DNA of 64,000 bases from Leuctra nigra (taxonomy: Eukaryota > Arthropoda > Insecta > Plecoptera > Leuctridae): assembly GCA_934045905.1 (NCBI GenBank), contig OW203762.1:41889702-41953701 (forward strand), in the 5' to 3' direction. Shown piece by piece: positions 52,276 through 61,419 of this stretch; position 1 is the stretch's first letter; every line of letters begins with the position of its first letter. The notes under the pieces were generated by a model. It had not been told where the DNA came from and ran no database searches. It was given only the letters and a program-made list of their open reading frames with translations. A program made the position numbers and the translations under genes.

Positions 52276-52276
52276 A
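52271..52276 (+). promoter_or_regulatory. Polyadenylation signal AATAAA
   Basis: The hexamer overlaps the TAA stop of the Myb-like gene (52273-52275). Only 51 bp separate that stop from the stop of the convergent transposase gene at 52327, so the 3' UTRs of the two genes probably overlap. Confidence 0.5.
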
Positions 52277-52326
52277 ATTTATGTGGCTAAGTACCTAGTC
52301 TATCTCAATTATTGATATATTTACCT

Positions 52327-53280
52327 TCACACAGCAAAATGTCTCTGAACCAGACGGGCACGGTGCCTCTGGCCTGTGGTCTGCTGCCCACGTCCACGCC
52401 CCTCCGGTAGGTTGTCCGCCATGTCTTCCATCCCCAAGTCCCCCAAGTCGTCATCCTCATCGTCATCTTGCTCGAGAGGAAGCCGGTGGTGGATGCACAT
52501 GTTGTGCAGCACCACACAGCTCATGACAATTCTCGCAGCCTTGGGAGGCGAGTAATGCAACGTCCTGCTCTTCAGCAAGCAGCGCCACCTTGCCTTCAGC
52601 AGGCCGTTGCATCTCTCGATGACGGCCCGCGCTTTCGCATGCCTTCGGTTGTACCGCTCTTCAGGAGAACCAGCAGCAGCGTTAGCGATCGGGACCATCA
52701 TGTAGGCTTCCTGCATGTAGCCTCCGTCACCTTGGCACACATCATAACAAAGTTTTAATGAGAGAGCAAACACATTTGATTTATTTTCATCATTTAACAG
52801 TGTCAACATTTATCATTTAACAAACTTGTGGTATAAAATGAACTAATTGAATTCCGTTGCACATTCTGAAATTACAACGGGTATGTTAGTATGTAGTTCT
52901 ACTCCACCTACCGATGAGCCACGAGCTTTTGTCATTTTCACGTTCCAAGTTCCGGGAAATGCGGCTGCTCCGAAAAATATGCTGGTCGTGATTTCTTCCA
53001 GGGAACTTGGCGTTTGCATTCGTAATCATTTCATCCATGTTACAAACCTGTAAAATAAATAATGTACTATTTAATTTAGAAACAATAATTTTTCAACTTT
53101 AATATTGCACAACAGGAATGAAGTTAGCTTACTAATTGCACGTTTAGGCTGTGGTAGAGTTTACGATTGATGAACTGGTGCTCTTGATAGTCGGGATGGT
53201 TGACTGGTGGAGCGATGATGGCAACGTGGGTGCAATCTATCGCCCCGACTACACCAGGAAACCCATGAGCATCTAGAAAC
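52327..53280 (-). CDS. HARBI1-like transposase, catalytic half (exons 3-5)
   Basis: Three minus-strand exons, 53280-53133, 53047-52912 and 52730-52327, carry most of the DDE nuclease domain. Exon 3 has GFPGVVGAIDCTH, containing the first catalytic aspartate. Exon 4 has NANAKFPGRNHD, the usual PGSxHD block with the likely second aspartate; its start reads VCNM where VCDA is more common, a substitution worth noting. The exon 4-5 splice rebuilds WLIGDGGY. Exon 5 has RHAKARAVIERCNGLLKARW, with the likely catalytic glutamate, and the LHNMC motif, then an acidic tail. Introns are GT-AG, phases 0 and 1. Exons 1-2 lie 8.1 kb away at 62053-61420; the joining splice is phase 2 and makes KRRFLDAHGFPG. 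The enzyme would cut and paste this element at TWA-type sites in the nucleus. No stop or frameshift was seen. Confidence 0.85.
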
Positions 53281-53846
53281 CTAAATTGAGTGGAATGTAC
53301 CGGCATTAGTTTCATATCTGTGATATATTTTTTTAAATAACATTAGGGTTGAACAGAAAGAAAAAAAAATTTTATCCAGCTATTATAAATCCTGTCACCA
53401 TTCCCAACTCAAACAATGCAAGATTGAAGAGATGCAAAAGAATTCCATGACTCAGGATGGATATCAAGATATCTATTTACATAGATATATAATATTGTTT
53501 CACTAGTTCACAGTTCACAGCAATTTTTCCATAGTTTAATCATATTTTAAAATTATATGGTTGTGAAAGAAAGATACCTATTAAAAAGAAAGGAGAGCAA
53601 ATAGAACAGAAATTAAGAAGACAGAAATTGGGTTAAATAAAATAAAGAAATATTACCAAGCAAGTAAATCATTACTTCTTATTTATGTACTATTGCTGAA
53701 AGCATTTGGCACCCAGAGAGATGTTTGGTCAGCTGTGACGTCATGTGCAATTACAGGACAGCTAATTAATTATGAAACATTACCTGAAATTTGAAAGCAA
53801 CAATGTAGGTATTTACTGAGGTAAATTATAATTGTATTCTATATAA

Positions 53847-54695
53847 TATGCCGATGATACCCAAGTTTATACCTCTGGGAAAGTTGATCATGTTTTGGAA
53901 TTGTCAGAGAACCTAGTAAATGACCTGCAAGCGGTGCATGAGTGGTCGTGCTCGAATAGCCTATGTCTCAATGCAACGAAAACCATTGTATTGCCTGTAG
54001 GTAGCGTTCACAACCTGGCAAGGATGCCAGAAAATCCAACAATATTATTGAATGGGGTTAAAGTTGCTGTACAGAATTCAGCGAGGAATCTTGGTCTCGT
54101 CATTGATTCTGCTTTGACGTGGGAAGATCATGTAGCGAAAGTATGTGCCCAATCATTTGCAACTCTTGCCTACTTGTATAAGTTTAAGGATATGTTATCT
54201 ACTGACATTAAACTCACACTGGTAAATTCATTGATTCTGTCTAATATTGATTATTGTGATGTCGTATACATTGGGGTGAGAAAGAAGCATGGAGCCAGAA
54301 TACAGAAGGTTCAAAATTCTTGTATTAGATTTATTTTTGATCTTAAAAGGTGTGATAGTATTTCAGATGTTTTAAATTCTAATAATATTTTAAATATGTT
54401 GAATCGACGGTATTGCCATCTTTTAAATGTTACGTTTTTGGTATTGATGCAAAAGGCACCGTCTTATCTGTTCAATAGACTAAACCCAACATATAATAAA
54501 CGAACTTTAAACTTATTAACACCGTTACATAAAACACTTGTTGGCCAAAGTTCTTTCTCTGTAATTGCTCCAACACTTTGGAATCGACTGCCATTGTCAA
54601 TCAAAATGACTGAGAGTCGCACTGATTTTAAACAAAGTACGCACACATTTTTATTGTCATTGCAGAAGACGAATAAAGATCTAATGAATGTTTGA
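53847..54695 (+). pseudogene. LINE ORF2 C-terminal fragment
   Basis: An open frame continues from YADDTQVY to a stop at 54695, about 282 residues. It lacks the endonuclease and the first part of the reverse transcriptase, so it is non-functional as a retrotransposase. Visible motifs are SCSNSLCLNATKT, RNLGLVID, SNIDYCDVVY and IQKVQNSCIRFI, typical of the post-YADD region of CR1/Jockey-superfamily LINEs. The frame has stayed open, which suggests a fairly young insertion. Confidence 0.8.
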
Positions 54696-54892
54696 ATTTC
54701 ATCTTGTATGGTGTGATGTGTGATGTATGTGTGTGTTTTACTTTTTGACTACTAAACTGAAGAAGTTTATTGTATTTTATAACTTGCTATTGACTCATGT
54801 TGTGTTTATTTTTATTAATTTTTAATAATTAAATGCAATATGTATTATACTTAATAAACACAAAGAAGAAGATAATATACCAGGAAACAACT

Positions 54893-54997
54893 TAGTAAAA
54901 TACAAATATTTGAACAGAAACACTGGTACAGCGGACTCTTTTTATTTTTATTTCTTGACAATACCAGTGTTTCTGTTCAAATATTTGTATTTTACTA
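54893..54997. repeat. Perfect 36-bp inverted repeat in the LINE 3' UTR
   Basis: The arms 54893-54928 and 54962-54997 are exact reverse complements with a 33-nt spacer. The surrounding 143-bp segment (54853-54995) is bracketed by a 14-bp direct repeat, TATGTATTATACTT (54839-54852 and 54996-55009). This looks like an insertion with target duplication or a snap-back replication product. Confidence 0.85.
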
Positions 54998-55690
54998 TGT
55001 ATTATACTTGTAATTATGGTTAGGTGGAAGAGCCACTGAGGTGGAACCTCGCCATATTGAACTTGAGAGAATATTTTTTTGTTATTTTAAATCCCACTTG
55101 TGGAATATTTTGTATTCTGTTGGTGATTTCAAATAAAATGAAATGAAATAAAATGAAATGAATATTTTGTTTTGTTTAGAACAAGGCTAATTCCTCTAAT
55201 TGGTACCTACTATCTTCAGCTAAGCTGCTATCCAGGATTTGTACATGTTCATAGGGTTGAATAGAAAGACTTGAAAGAAAGCAAGGCTAGGAGGTTGGTA
55301 AGATAGTAGAAAGTTCATTTGTAGAAAGTTGTTTGTGATTTGTAGTTTGTAGAATTTGATAGTTTGATAGTGTAGTTTCTACACTTTGATAGTGTAGAAA
55401 GTTCACCAATGTTTAATATAAGGGATGGCCGTCTGCAAATTTACTGGTAAATTATTGTACATTTACCAATAAAGCATTTAAAAAAAAATGGTGAAAGTAT
55501 TTTTAAATCCTGTGGATTACCATGTTGTTGGATTTCACCTCAATCACTAATAATTTAACTTGTTTTCTCTGTCTCAGGCCAGTTTTACAATGCCCCGTTA
55601 AAGTTAACATTAGGATTTACTAACAAACAAAAGCTCGGAGCACTTCCGAGTAGCTCGAAGTAATTCGAGTAGCTTCCGAGTAATTCGAAC

Positions 55691-56935
55691 GTGCACAAAA
55701 TCAAAATAAATAGACCCACGAAACTAAAGATTGTGTCTGACAGTCATGGAAGAGACCTCCGAGACCACATAACCAGTATTACATGTAGGCAAGTAGGAGA
55801 AATAAAGACTGAGAGTATAGTTAAGCCTAGCGCCAACATTGAGAACCTGGCCATGATTCAGGAATGTGCCAACTCCAACCTAACAGAGAAAGATGTGATT
55901 GTATTCATTGGAGGCAGCAACAACATCAGCAGTCGCAAAACGGACAACATTATAACTGCGCTAGAAGATTTAACAAACTCAAAACCAATTCCAAAAGTTG
56001 TTATAGTTAACATTCTGGACAGATACGACAAACCAGAAAAGAACAGCTTCATAGAATCAATCAACAACAAAATAGAGAAACTTATCGAAATAAAAAATGA
56101 TGCGGAAATCACATTCCTCAGAACTAGTAACATTTTTAAGAAAAAAGATTATACAAGGCAGGGCTTGCACCTTAATCACTGGGGAAAAGCAAAGCTTGGA
56201 AAGGTAATTGTAGACCATGTTAATGAAGAAATAAGCAAAACTGACTCTACACTTCTGGTGAAAATAAATGATTTTACACCACTGAACAGCCCTAGTCTCA
56301 TAACAGAACCACCCTTATTAATCACACTTAAAGAAGTATTCGAAAAGGAAAAACTACCTCCTCCCATCAAGCCAACTCCGCACAATAACGTCATAGCAGT
56401 AATGTCGCGCACTCAGGCTCCAGTCACCGCCTCAACGCAGTCTCCAGATCCGGAGACTGCGTACCCAGTCGCTCCGGACCCAGTCGCGGCCCAGACGTCT
56501 CCGGACCCAGTCGCTGCCCGGACATCTCCGGACCCAGTCGCGGCCCAGACGTCTCCGGACCCAGTCGCGGCCGAGACATCTCCGGACCCAGTCGCGGCCC
56601 AGACGTCTCCGGACCCAGTCGCTGCCCGGACATCTCCGGACCCAGTCGCTGCCCGGACATCTCCGGACCCAGTCGCGGCCCAGACGTCTCCGGACCCAGT
56701 CGCGGCCGAGACATCTCCGGACCCAGTCGCGGCCCAGACGTCTCCGGACCCAGTCGCGGCCGAGACGTCTCCGGACCCAGTCGTGGCCCAGACGTCTCCG
56801 GTCCCTGTCACTGCCCGGACGCCATCAGGCACTCGTAAAATACTTCAACGGAAGAAGAAACCCACTCCTACTAAGATCTATAAGCACACGTCTAAGAAAC
56901 GCACAAGGAAACCAAGGGAAGTTATGGACTTGTGA
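55691..56935 (+). CDS. LINE ORF1 protein with SGNH/esterase-like domain
   Basis: About 414 residues. Residues about 12-185 resemble SGNH hydrolases: VSDSHGRDL holds the block I serine, FIGGSNN the block III Gly/Asn, and GLHLNHWGK the block V histidine. The usual block V aspartate before HL is not evident. Esterase-like ORF1 proteins of CR1-type LINEs bind RNA and lipids and act in the retrotransposition particle. A tandem array of 13 nine-residue units (SPDPVAAxT) follows, then a Lys/Arg-rich end. No ATG starts the frame (the first codon here is GTG), so the start is uncertain or the 5' end is lost. The stop is one TGA, with ORF2 continuing in the same frame. Confidence 0.75.
   Translation: MHKIKINRPTKLKIVSDSHGRDLRDHITSITCRQVGEIKTESIVKPSANIENLAMIQECANSNLTEKDVIVFIGGSNNISSRKTDNIITALEDLTNSKPIPKVVIVNILDRYDKPEKNSFIESINNKIEKLIEIKNDAEITFLRTSNIFKKKDYTRQGLHLNHWGKAKLGKVIVDHVNEEISKTDSTLLVKINDFTPLNSPSLITEPPLLITLKEVFEKEKLPPPIKPTPHNNVIAVMSRTQAPVTASTQSPDPETAYPVAPDPVAAQTSPDPVAARTSPDPVAAQTSPDPVAAETSPDPVAAQTSPDPVAARTSPDPVAARTSPDPVAAQTSPDPVAAETSPDPVAAQTSPDPVAAETSPDPVVAQTSPVPVTARTPSGTRKILQRKKKPTPTKIYKHTSKKRTRKPREVMDL
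56471..56821 (+). repeat. 27-bp minisatellite in LINE ORF1, 13 units
   Basis: Thirteen in-frame 27-bp units encode SPDPVAAxT, where x cycles through Q, R and E. The order Q-R-Q-E-Q-R-R-Q-E-Q-E-Q-R suggests block duplications. The array is GC-rich in an AT-rich element and leaves long open frames on the minus strand, which are not genes. Confidence 0.95.
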
Positions 56936-59900
56936 CGGAGAATCACAGCTCTCCGTAAAAACAATACATTAAAGTCAAAACGTAAGGCAAAAGCAGACAT
57001 AACTTGCCCCAAGGTAACAGAAAGTTCTTTTAGATTAGGCAAATCGTACCTCAATATATGTCATGTTAATATAAGGTCACTAATTAGAAATGTTGATGAG
57101 TTTAAATTAATGGTAACGAAAAATAATTTTGATGTGATCTGTGTGGCGGAAACCTGGCTCAGACCTGGTGATATACCAGGCATTCACATACCAGGATATG
57201 CACTAGTCCGCAAAGATCGGGAACGGAAAAGAGGGGGTGGCTTAGCCATTTATATCAGATCATATCTGAAGTATGAAACGATTATTATCAGGGAAGATCT
57301 GGGAAATACTCTTGAGTACATGTTAATTGAATTATCAATAAGAAACATACAAATTGCGTTATTAACAATTTACAGACCTCCAGGAGAAGGTACAGAAACT
57401 GTTCATAACTGTGTAAAATTATTAGAACTAACCAGAGATAAATATGAACATGTGATTTGCTTGGGGGATCTGAATGTGGACTGGTTACATGACACGATCG
57501 AGAAAAAAATGCTATCAGATGCACTGGAGAACCTGGATATGCTACAGATAGTGGACTCGCCTACTCGTATCACGAACAACTCAGCAACTATATTAGATCT
57601 CATAATACTATGTAACAACAACCACTTTATGTCACATGGTCAGCTTGCACCTCCGGGACACGGTGACCATAATGTAGTACACTTCAGATATAACATAGGT
57701 GTTCAGAAAACAAAACCGAAGTATATAGAATACAGAAATCTCAAGGGGATTAACGTTGAGATGTTTAAAAAAGAGGCAGAGGAAATTCAGTGGGGTGATA
57801 TTGACCAACTTCCAGATATCAATGAAAAGGTGACCCTTTTAAATAAATTAATTGTACAACTTGTTGATAACCATGCGCCACTGACGAGGAAGAGATTTAC
57901 AAAACCTCCCGCCCCCTGGATGACTGATGATATTATAATTGCAATTGGAGAAAAAGATAAAGCTCATGCTAAAGCCCGAAAGACCAAGAACAACATTGAC
58001 TGGGATACATATAGGAATCTAAGAAATTTGATAAATCGTGACATCGGGGCAGCAAAAAGAATGCATTTCACCAAACTGAACTCATTAAACAATTCAAATA
58101 AATGGAGTTTTTTAAAGAAATCTGATGTGACCAAATCGGAGGGAGATAAGAGTCTACCAGGTCACTTATCGGACCCCAATGAACTTAACTCACACTTCAT
58201 ACAGATAGGATCATCACAAGATTTCCAGAAAGACATACAAAATCAAATCGATGAGCTAAATGCCCTAGAACCTGAGGAACGATTTTACCTACAACCAGTA
58301 AACCAGGATGTAATCTGTAAAATCATTAGTAAAATCGAAACAAAAGCCACTGGCACTGATAATATTAATATCACAATCATAAAACTTGTCCTCCCCTACT
58401 GTTTGAATGTAATCACAAACATCATTAACTATGCAATAATGTCATCAACGTTTCCTGACCTATGGAAAATTGCAATTGTAATTCCCCTTCCAAAGGTAGC
58501 AAACCCTCTTCAAATAACCGATCTGAGACCAGTTAGCATCCTCCCAACATTCTCGAAAATCTTGGAAAAGATAGTGTATCAGCAAACAATAGGATATGTT
58601 GAAGAAAATAATATAATTCCTAGAGAACAGTCCGGTTTCAGGACAGGATACAGCTGTACTACATCTTTACTTGATATGTCGGATGAGATTTTGCACAACA
58701 TGTCAAACAAGGGTATCTGCTTGCTCACCTTACTTGATTATTCGAAAGCCTTTGATACTATTCACCATCGACTACTGCTAGCCAAACTAAGAGCGCTAGG
58801 CTTTTCTAATCTTACAAACAAATTCTTCACTAGCTATTTAGAAAACAGACAACAAGTAGTCAAGGTTGAAGCAAATGGATCTGCTTTACAGAGCAAATTA
58901 CTCACTATTGCTAATGGGGTACCCCAAGGATCCATATTAGGCCCACTTCTTTTTAATTTACATGTGCATGATCTACCTACTGTGGTAGATCATACCAAAG
59001 TCTGCCAATATGCAGATGATCTACAATTATTTATCTCATGTAATGATGTCAAAAACATTCTCAAAAGCATAGAGGAGCTCAACAAAGACTTGGCTTCAAT
59101 TGAGATCTATTCTAAAAAAAATGGCCTACGACTTAACCCTACAAAGTCAATATTGGTACCTTTAGGTAAGCCAAACAGTGTAAAGGCCCTAGATAAAATC
59201 GATGACATCAACCAAATGGTGAGATTAGGCCAGGTAGTCATCAAAAAGGTTGATAATGCCAGGAATCTAGGTGTTTGGTTCGATACGGATATGACCTGGA
59301 AGGTTCATGTAGATAAGTGCTGCAATAAAGCTTTCGGTGTTATTAGATACCTCAACAGATTTAAGAAATACTTACCTATAAATACTAAGAAACTTCTTGC
59401 TGAATCTCTAGTTCTATCGATTTTTGACTTTTGTGATGCAGTATACATGGGAATAAACAAAACCACGTCCCAGCGCATACAAAAAATACAGAATTCATGT
59501 GTACGTTTCATATTAAATACACCCTTCAGGGAACAGATCTCTCCTCATCTTATAAAACTTGGCTGGTTAAACATGGAAAACCGCAGAATACTACATCTTG
59601 CAACTTTTATGCATAAATTGATAAATACCAAGTCACCAGCCTATCTTTATGATAAAATTCAACTCTCTAGAGATTTACATAATCACCATACACGACAAAA
59701 TAATAACCTGGTTTTCAATCATCACAACTCTGTATCCTCCTCTTCTTTTTCTATCAATGGACCGAGGATATGGAATAATTTACCATCAACCTTAAAAGAT
59801 ACCTCGTCCGTATTAATTTTTAAATCTGAATATAAAGCTTTATTGCTGAGAGAACAAGAGAAAAAAATAGTCCTAAAAGAGTTGCCAAAATATAAAAGAC

Positions 59901-59971
59901 CTCTCTGGCCTGTCTTATATATGTCAATTTATTTTTACTTGCTATTCTTGTTATTCATGGCATTGTATTGA
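56936..59971 (+). CDS. LINE ORF2: endonuclease and reverse transcriptase
   Basis: About 953 residues from ATG 57110, but the endonuclease fold clearly begins earlier in frame (ICHVNIRSL at about 57052). The frame is open from 56936, directly after the ORF1 TGA. Endonuclease motifs are VAETWL, GGGLAIYIR, GDLNVDW and GHGDHNVV. Reverse transcriptase motifs are LRPVSILP, QSGFRTGYS, LDYSKAFDTI, NGVPQGSILGPLLF and YADD (59009-59020). The C-terminal part has the IQKIQNSCVRFIL and GPRIWNNLPS motifs of CR1/Jockey-type ORF2. The enzyme nicks target DNA and reverse-transcribes its own RNA there. No frame break was found, so it could be active if the 5' region is adequate. Confidence 0.85.
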   Translation, partial: RRITALRKNNTLKSKRKAKADITCPKVTESSFRLGKSYLNICHVNIRSLIRNVDEFKLMVTKNNFDVICVAETWLRPGDIPGIHIPGYALVRKDRERKRGGGLAIYIRSYLKYETIIIREDLGNTLEYMLIELSIRNIQIALLTIYRPPGEGTETVHNCVKLLELTRDKYEHVICLGDLNVDWLHDTIEKKMLSDALENLDMLQIVDSPTRITNNSATILDLIILCNNNHFMSHGQLAPPGHGDHNVVHFRYNIGVQKTKPKYIEYRNLKGINVEMFKKEAEEIQWGDIDQLPDINEKVTLLNKLIVQLVDNHAPLTRKRFTKPPAPWMTDDIIIAIGEKDKAHAKARKTKNNIDWDTYRNLRNLINRDIGAAKRMHFTKLNSLNNSNKWSFLKKSDVTKSEGDKSLPGHLSDPNELNSHFIQIGSSQDFQKDIQNQIDELNALEPEERFYLQPVNQDVICKIISKIETKATGTDNINITIIKLVLPYCLNVITNIINYAIMSSTFPDLWKIAIVIPLPKVANPLQITDLRPVSILPTFSKILEKIVYQQTIGYVEENNIIPREQSGFRTGYSCTTSLLDMSDEILHNMSNKGICLLTLLDYSKAFDTIHHRLLLAKLRALGFSNLTNKFFTSYLENRQQVVKVEANGSALQSKLLTIANGVPQGSILGPLLFNLHVHDLPTVVDHTKVCQYADDLQLFISCNDVKNILKSIEELNKDLASIEIYSKKNGLRLNPTKSILVPLGKPNSVKALDKIDDINQMVRLGQVVIKKVDNARNLGVWFDTDMTWKVHVDKCCNKAFGVIRYLNRFKKYLPINTKKLLAESLVLSIFDFCDAVYMGINKTTSQRIQKIQNSCVRFILNTPFREQISPHLIKLGWLNMENRRILHLATFMHKLINTKSPAYLYDKIQLSRDLHNHHTRQNNNLVFNHHNSVSSSSFSINGPRIWNNLPSTLKDTSSVLIFKSEYKALLLREQEKKIVLKELPKYKRPLWPVLYMSIYFYLLFLLFMALY

Positions 59972-60312
59972 ATTATCGACTGACTGTTCATCATTATTAA
60001 CATTATAACAATGTACATGTACTGCCTACAAATAATTAAGATATTTTTATATTTTTTTTACCTACTATTATTATCCATATTAGGATAATATTATATTACT
60101 TGATTCCAGTATCTCAAATTTTCTTATGTTTAGTATTTATTTAATTTTAATTTAATTTAATTTAATCTAAGTCAATTACTGAGTGCTACAAATTGTTATG
60201 TATTCATAGATATTATTATTAGGTATAGGTAAAGTAAAGGTTATATGGAAGATCAGGCCCAATGTCTGAATATCGCCTGTTTGTATTGTATTGTACCTAT
60301 AATTTCAATGCA

Positions 60313-60318
60313 AATAAA
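60313..60318 (+). promoter_or_regulatory. Polyadenylation signal AATAAA of the LINE
   Basis: It lies about 340 bp after the ORF2 stop, just before the probable 3' end of the LINE. The sequence then switches to GC-rich Penelope-like DNA within about 40 bp. Confidence 0.45.
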
Positions 60319-60359
60319 GACACATAATAGCTCAATGAAGAACTGCCAACCAACTGCCA

Positions 60360-61135
60360 GCCTTCCTGCAGATCTCAACAGCGTCCATGACAACATCACG
60401 ATGCAACTCGAGTCGGAGAGGAAGCTGCCATTCCTGGACTGCCTGGTGCTCAAGCGCGCAGACAGTACACATTGTACAAGACGCACCTGCACGCGTCGTC
60501 GCATCATCATCCAGCTCAGAACTCGCTCACCACGCGCTCCAGCGACGACCGCATCACATCACCTTTCACAGTAGGCGAAAGCTCTATGGAAGGCGCTGCT
60601 CAGCAACGGCTACTCCAACCGCGACTTCTACAAGGCGTAGAACAGGAAGTCGAGCACCGCCCATCGACCCAGCCAGACTCGCCTTCCTGCCCCATGTCCG
60701 AGGAGGCCATCAACATAGAACGCCGCCCGCACAACTTGAACACGCGAGACGACTCAATCAGGCTGCAACATGCCTGGAAGCCGGTCATGGCGCAGATCCT
60801 CGTAGCACCGGACGAGCCGACACCTCTCCCACCGACCATCGCGGACTCGACGACCCAGGGACCTCGGACATGCAGCCGTGTCAGAGCCCAGAAACTGACT
60901 AGTCAGCTGACAAGACAACCCCTCCGTTACCCCCCCCCCCCCCCTCCTACACCTCACCCACACTCCTAGTCCTATTAGTCAGTCCAAATTTCAGTCCAAA
61001 TTTTCCCAATGGATCGCCTACTTGCGACAGTAGGCATCTTAAAGCCGGCTTTTCCATCTACAGCCCAGCCAGGCAGCCGGAGGTTGCGGGAAGCAAATCG
61101 CGTGCAACGTCGCTGCAAACGGCCCTTTTAAGCAC
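60360..61135 (+). pseudogene. Penelope-like element remnant, frameshifted
   Basis: Fragments of the C-terminal part of a Penelope-type reverse transcriptase appear in order but in shifting frames. They are LNSVHDNI and KLPFLDCLVLK (about 60375-60460), HLHASSHHHPAQ (about 60485-60525), LLSNGYSNRDFYKA (about 60597-60640) and AFLPHVRGG (about 60680-60710). A downstream segment, AACGTCGC...ACGGCCCTTTT (61105-61130), matches the hammerhead-like and stem-loop ends at 13309-13363 and 45605-45665. A 15-nt poly(C) run at 60930-60944 interrupts it. No GIY-YIG endonuclease could be read. It is clearly non-functional and GC-richer than its surroundings. Confidence 0.65.
60930..60944. repeat. Poly(C) tract, 15 nt
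   Basis: Uninterrupted run of 15 C inside the Penelope-like remnant. Confidence 0.9.
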
Positions 61136-61419
61136 AAGACAGAGCAGCTACCGCACCGGACCCAGAAACAACAGAGATTTCTGTAATTTTCTTTTACAGC
61201 TGAACGACAACTCATGGGATAGAAACATATACATCTAAGTTGGTTGACTACAAAGTTGACTGATTGCTAATCTTCCACACAAGTTGTTGATATTGTTGAC
61301 AATACAATAGAGGTGTACACCTAAATGCTCATTGGTCGAAACTAGGTGATATCATGACACCAAAGACTAGCAGTATAGCAGAGAAGTCGAGACGTAAGGT
61401 TCTTCACGAACATTCTTAC

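Larger units (their letters stand above)
53847..55161 (+). mobile_element. 5'-truncated LINE (CR1/L2-like group)
   Basis: The copy begins exactly at the reverse transcriptase active site (YADD) and runs through the thumb and C-terminal region to a TGAAA/TAAAA-type repeat tail (55129-55161). 5' truncation is normal for target-primed LINE insertions. A 143-bp foldback insertion lies in its 3' UTR (54853-54995). It is a relative, not a copy, of the longer LINE downstream, since the proteins share motifs but differ throughout. Confidence 0.8.
55640..60330 (+). mobile_element. Near-complete LINE with esterase-like ORF1
   Basis: It carries ORF1 (55691-56935), ORF2 (56936-59971) and a 3' UTR with AATAAA at 60313-60318. 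The ORF1 type (SGNH/GDSL-like) plus apurinic-type endonuclease and reverse transcriptase place it near the CR1/L2 group. The 5' end is not certain. An in-frame TAG at 55670 precedes ORF1 and no ATG is found at its beginning, so a few hundred bases may be missing. It is inserted in the transposase intron in the opposite orientation. Confidence 0.8.
53281..61419 (-). other. Transposase intron 2-3, 8.1 kb, filled by retroelements
   Basis: Donor GTAAGA (61419 downward) and acceptor TTTAG (ending 53281) bound an intron made up mostly of a truncated LINE, a long LINE and a Penelope-like remnant. The LINEs run opposite to the transposase. The leftover original intron sequence is probably 53281-53846, parts of 55162-55640 and 61140-61419. 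The 55162-55640 part holds small repeats of GATAGTGTAG (55355-55400) and of TTCCGAGTA/AATTCGA (55644-55690). Confidence 0.7.

Noticed and set aside
56413..56832. Minus-strand frames of 96-139 codons rich in Gly/Ser/Thr repeats
   Set aside because: They are shadows of the 27-bp minisatellite, which is a multiple of three and so keeps other frames open.
60245..60969. Three overlapping plus-strand frames of 109-171 codons
   Set aside because: Motifs of one Penelope-like protein are spread over these frames, so they are pieces of a frameshifted pseudogene rather than separate genes.
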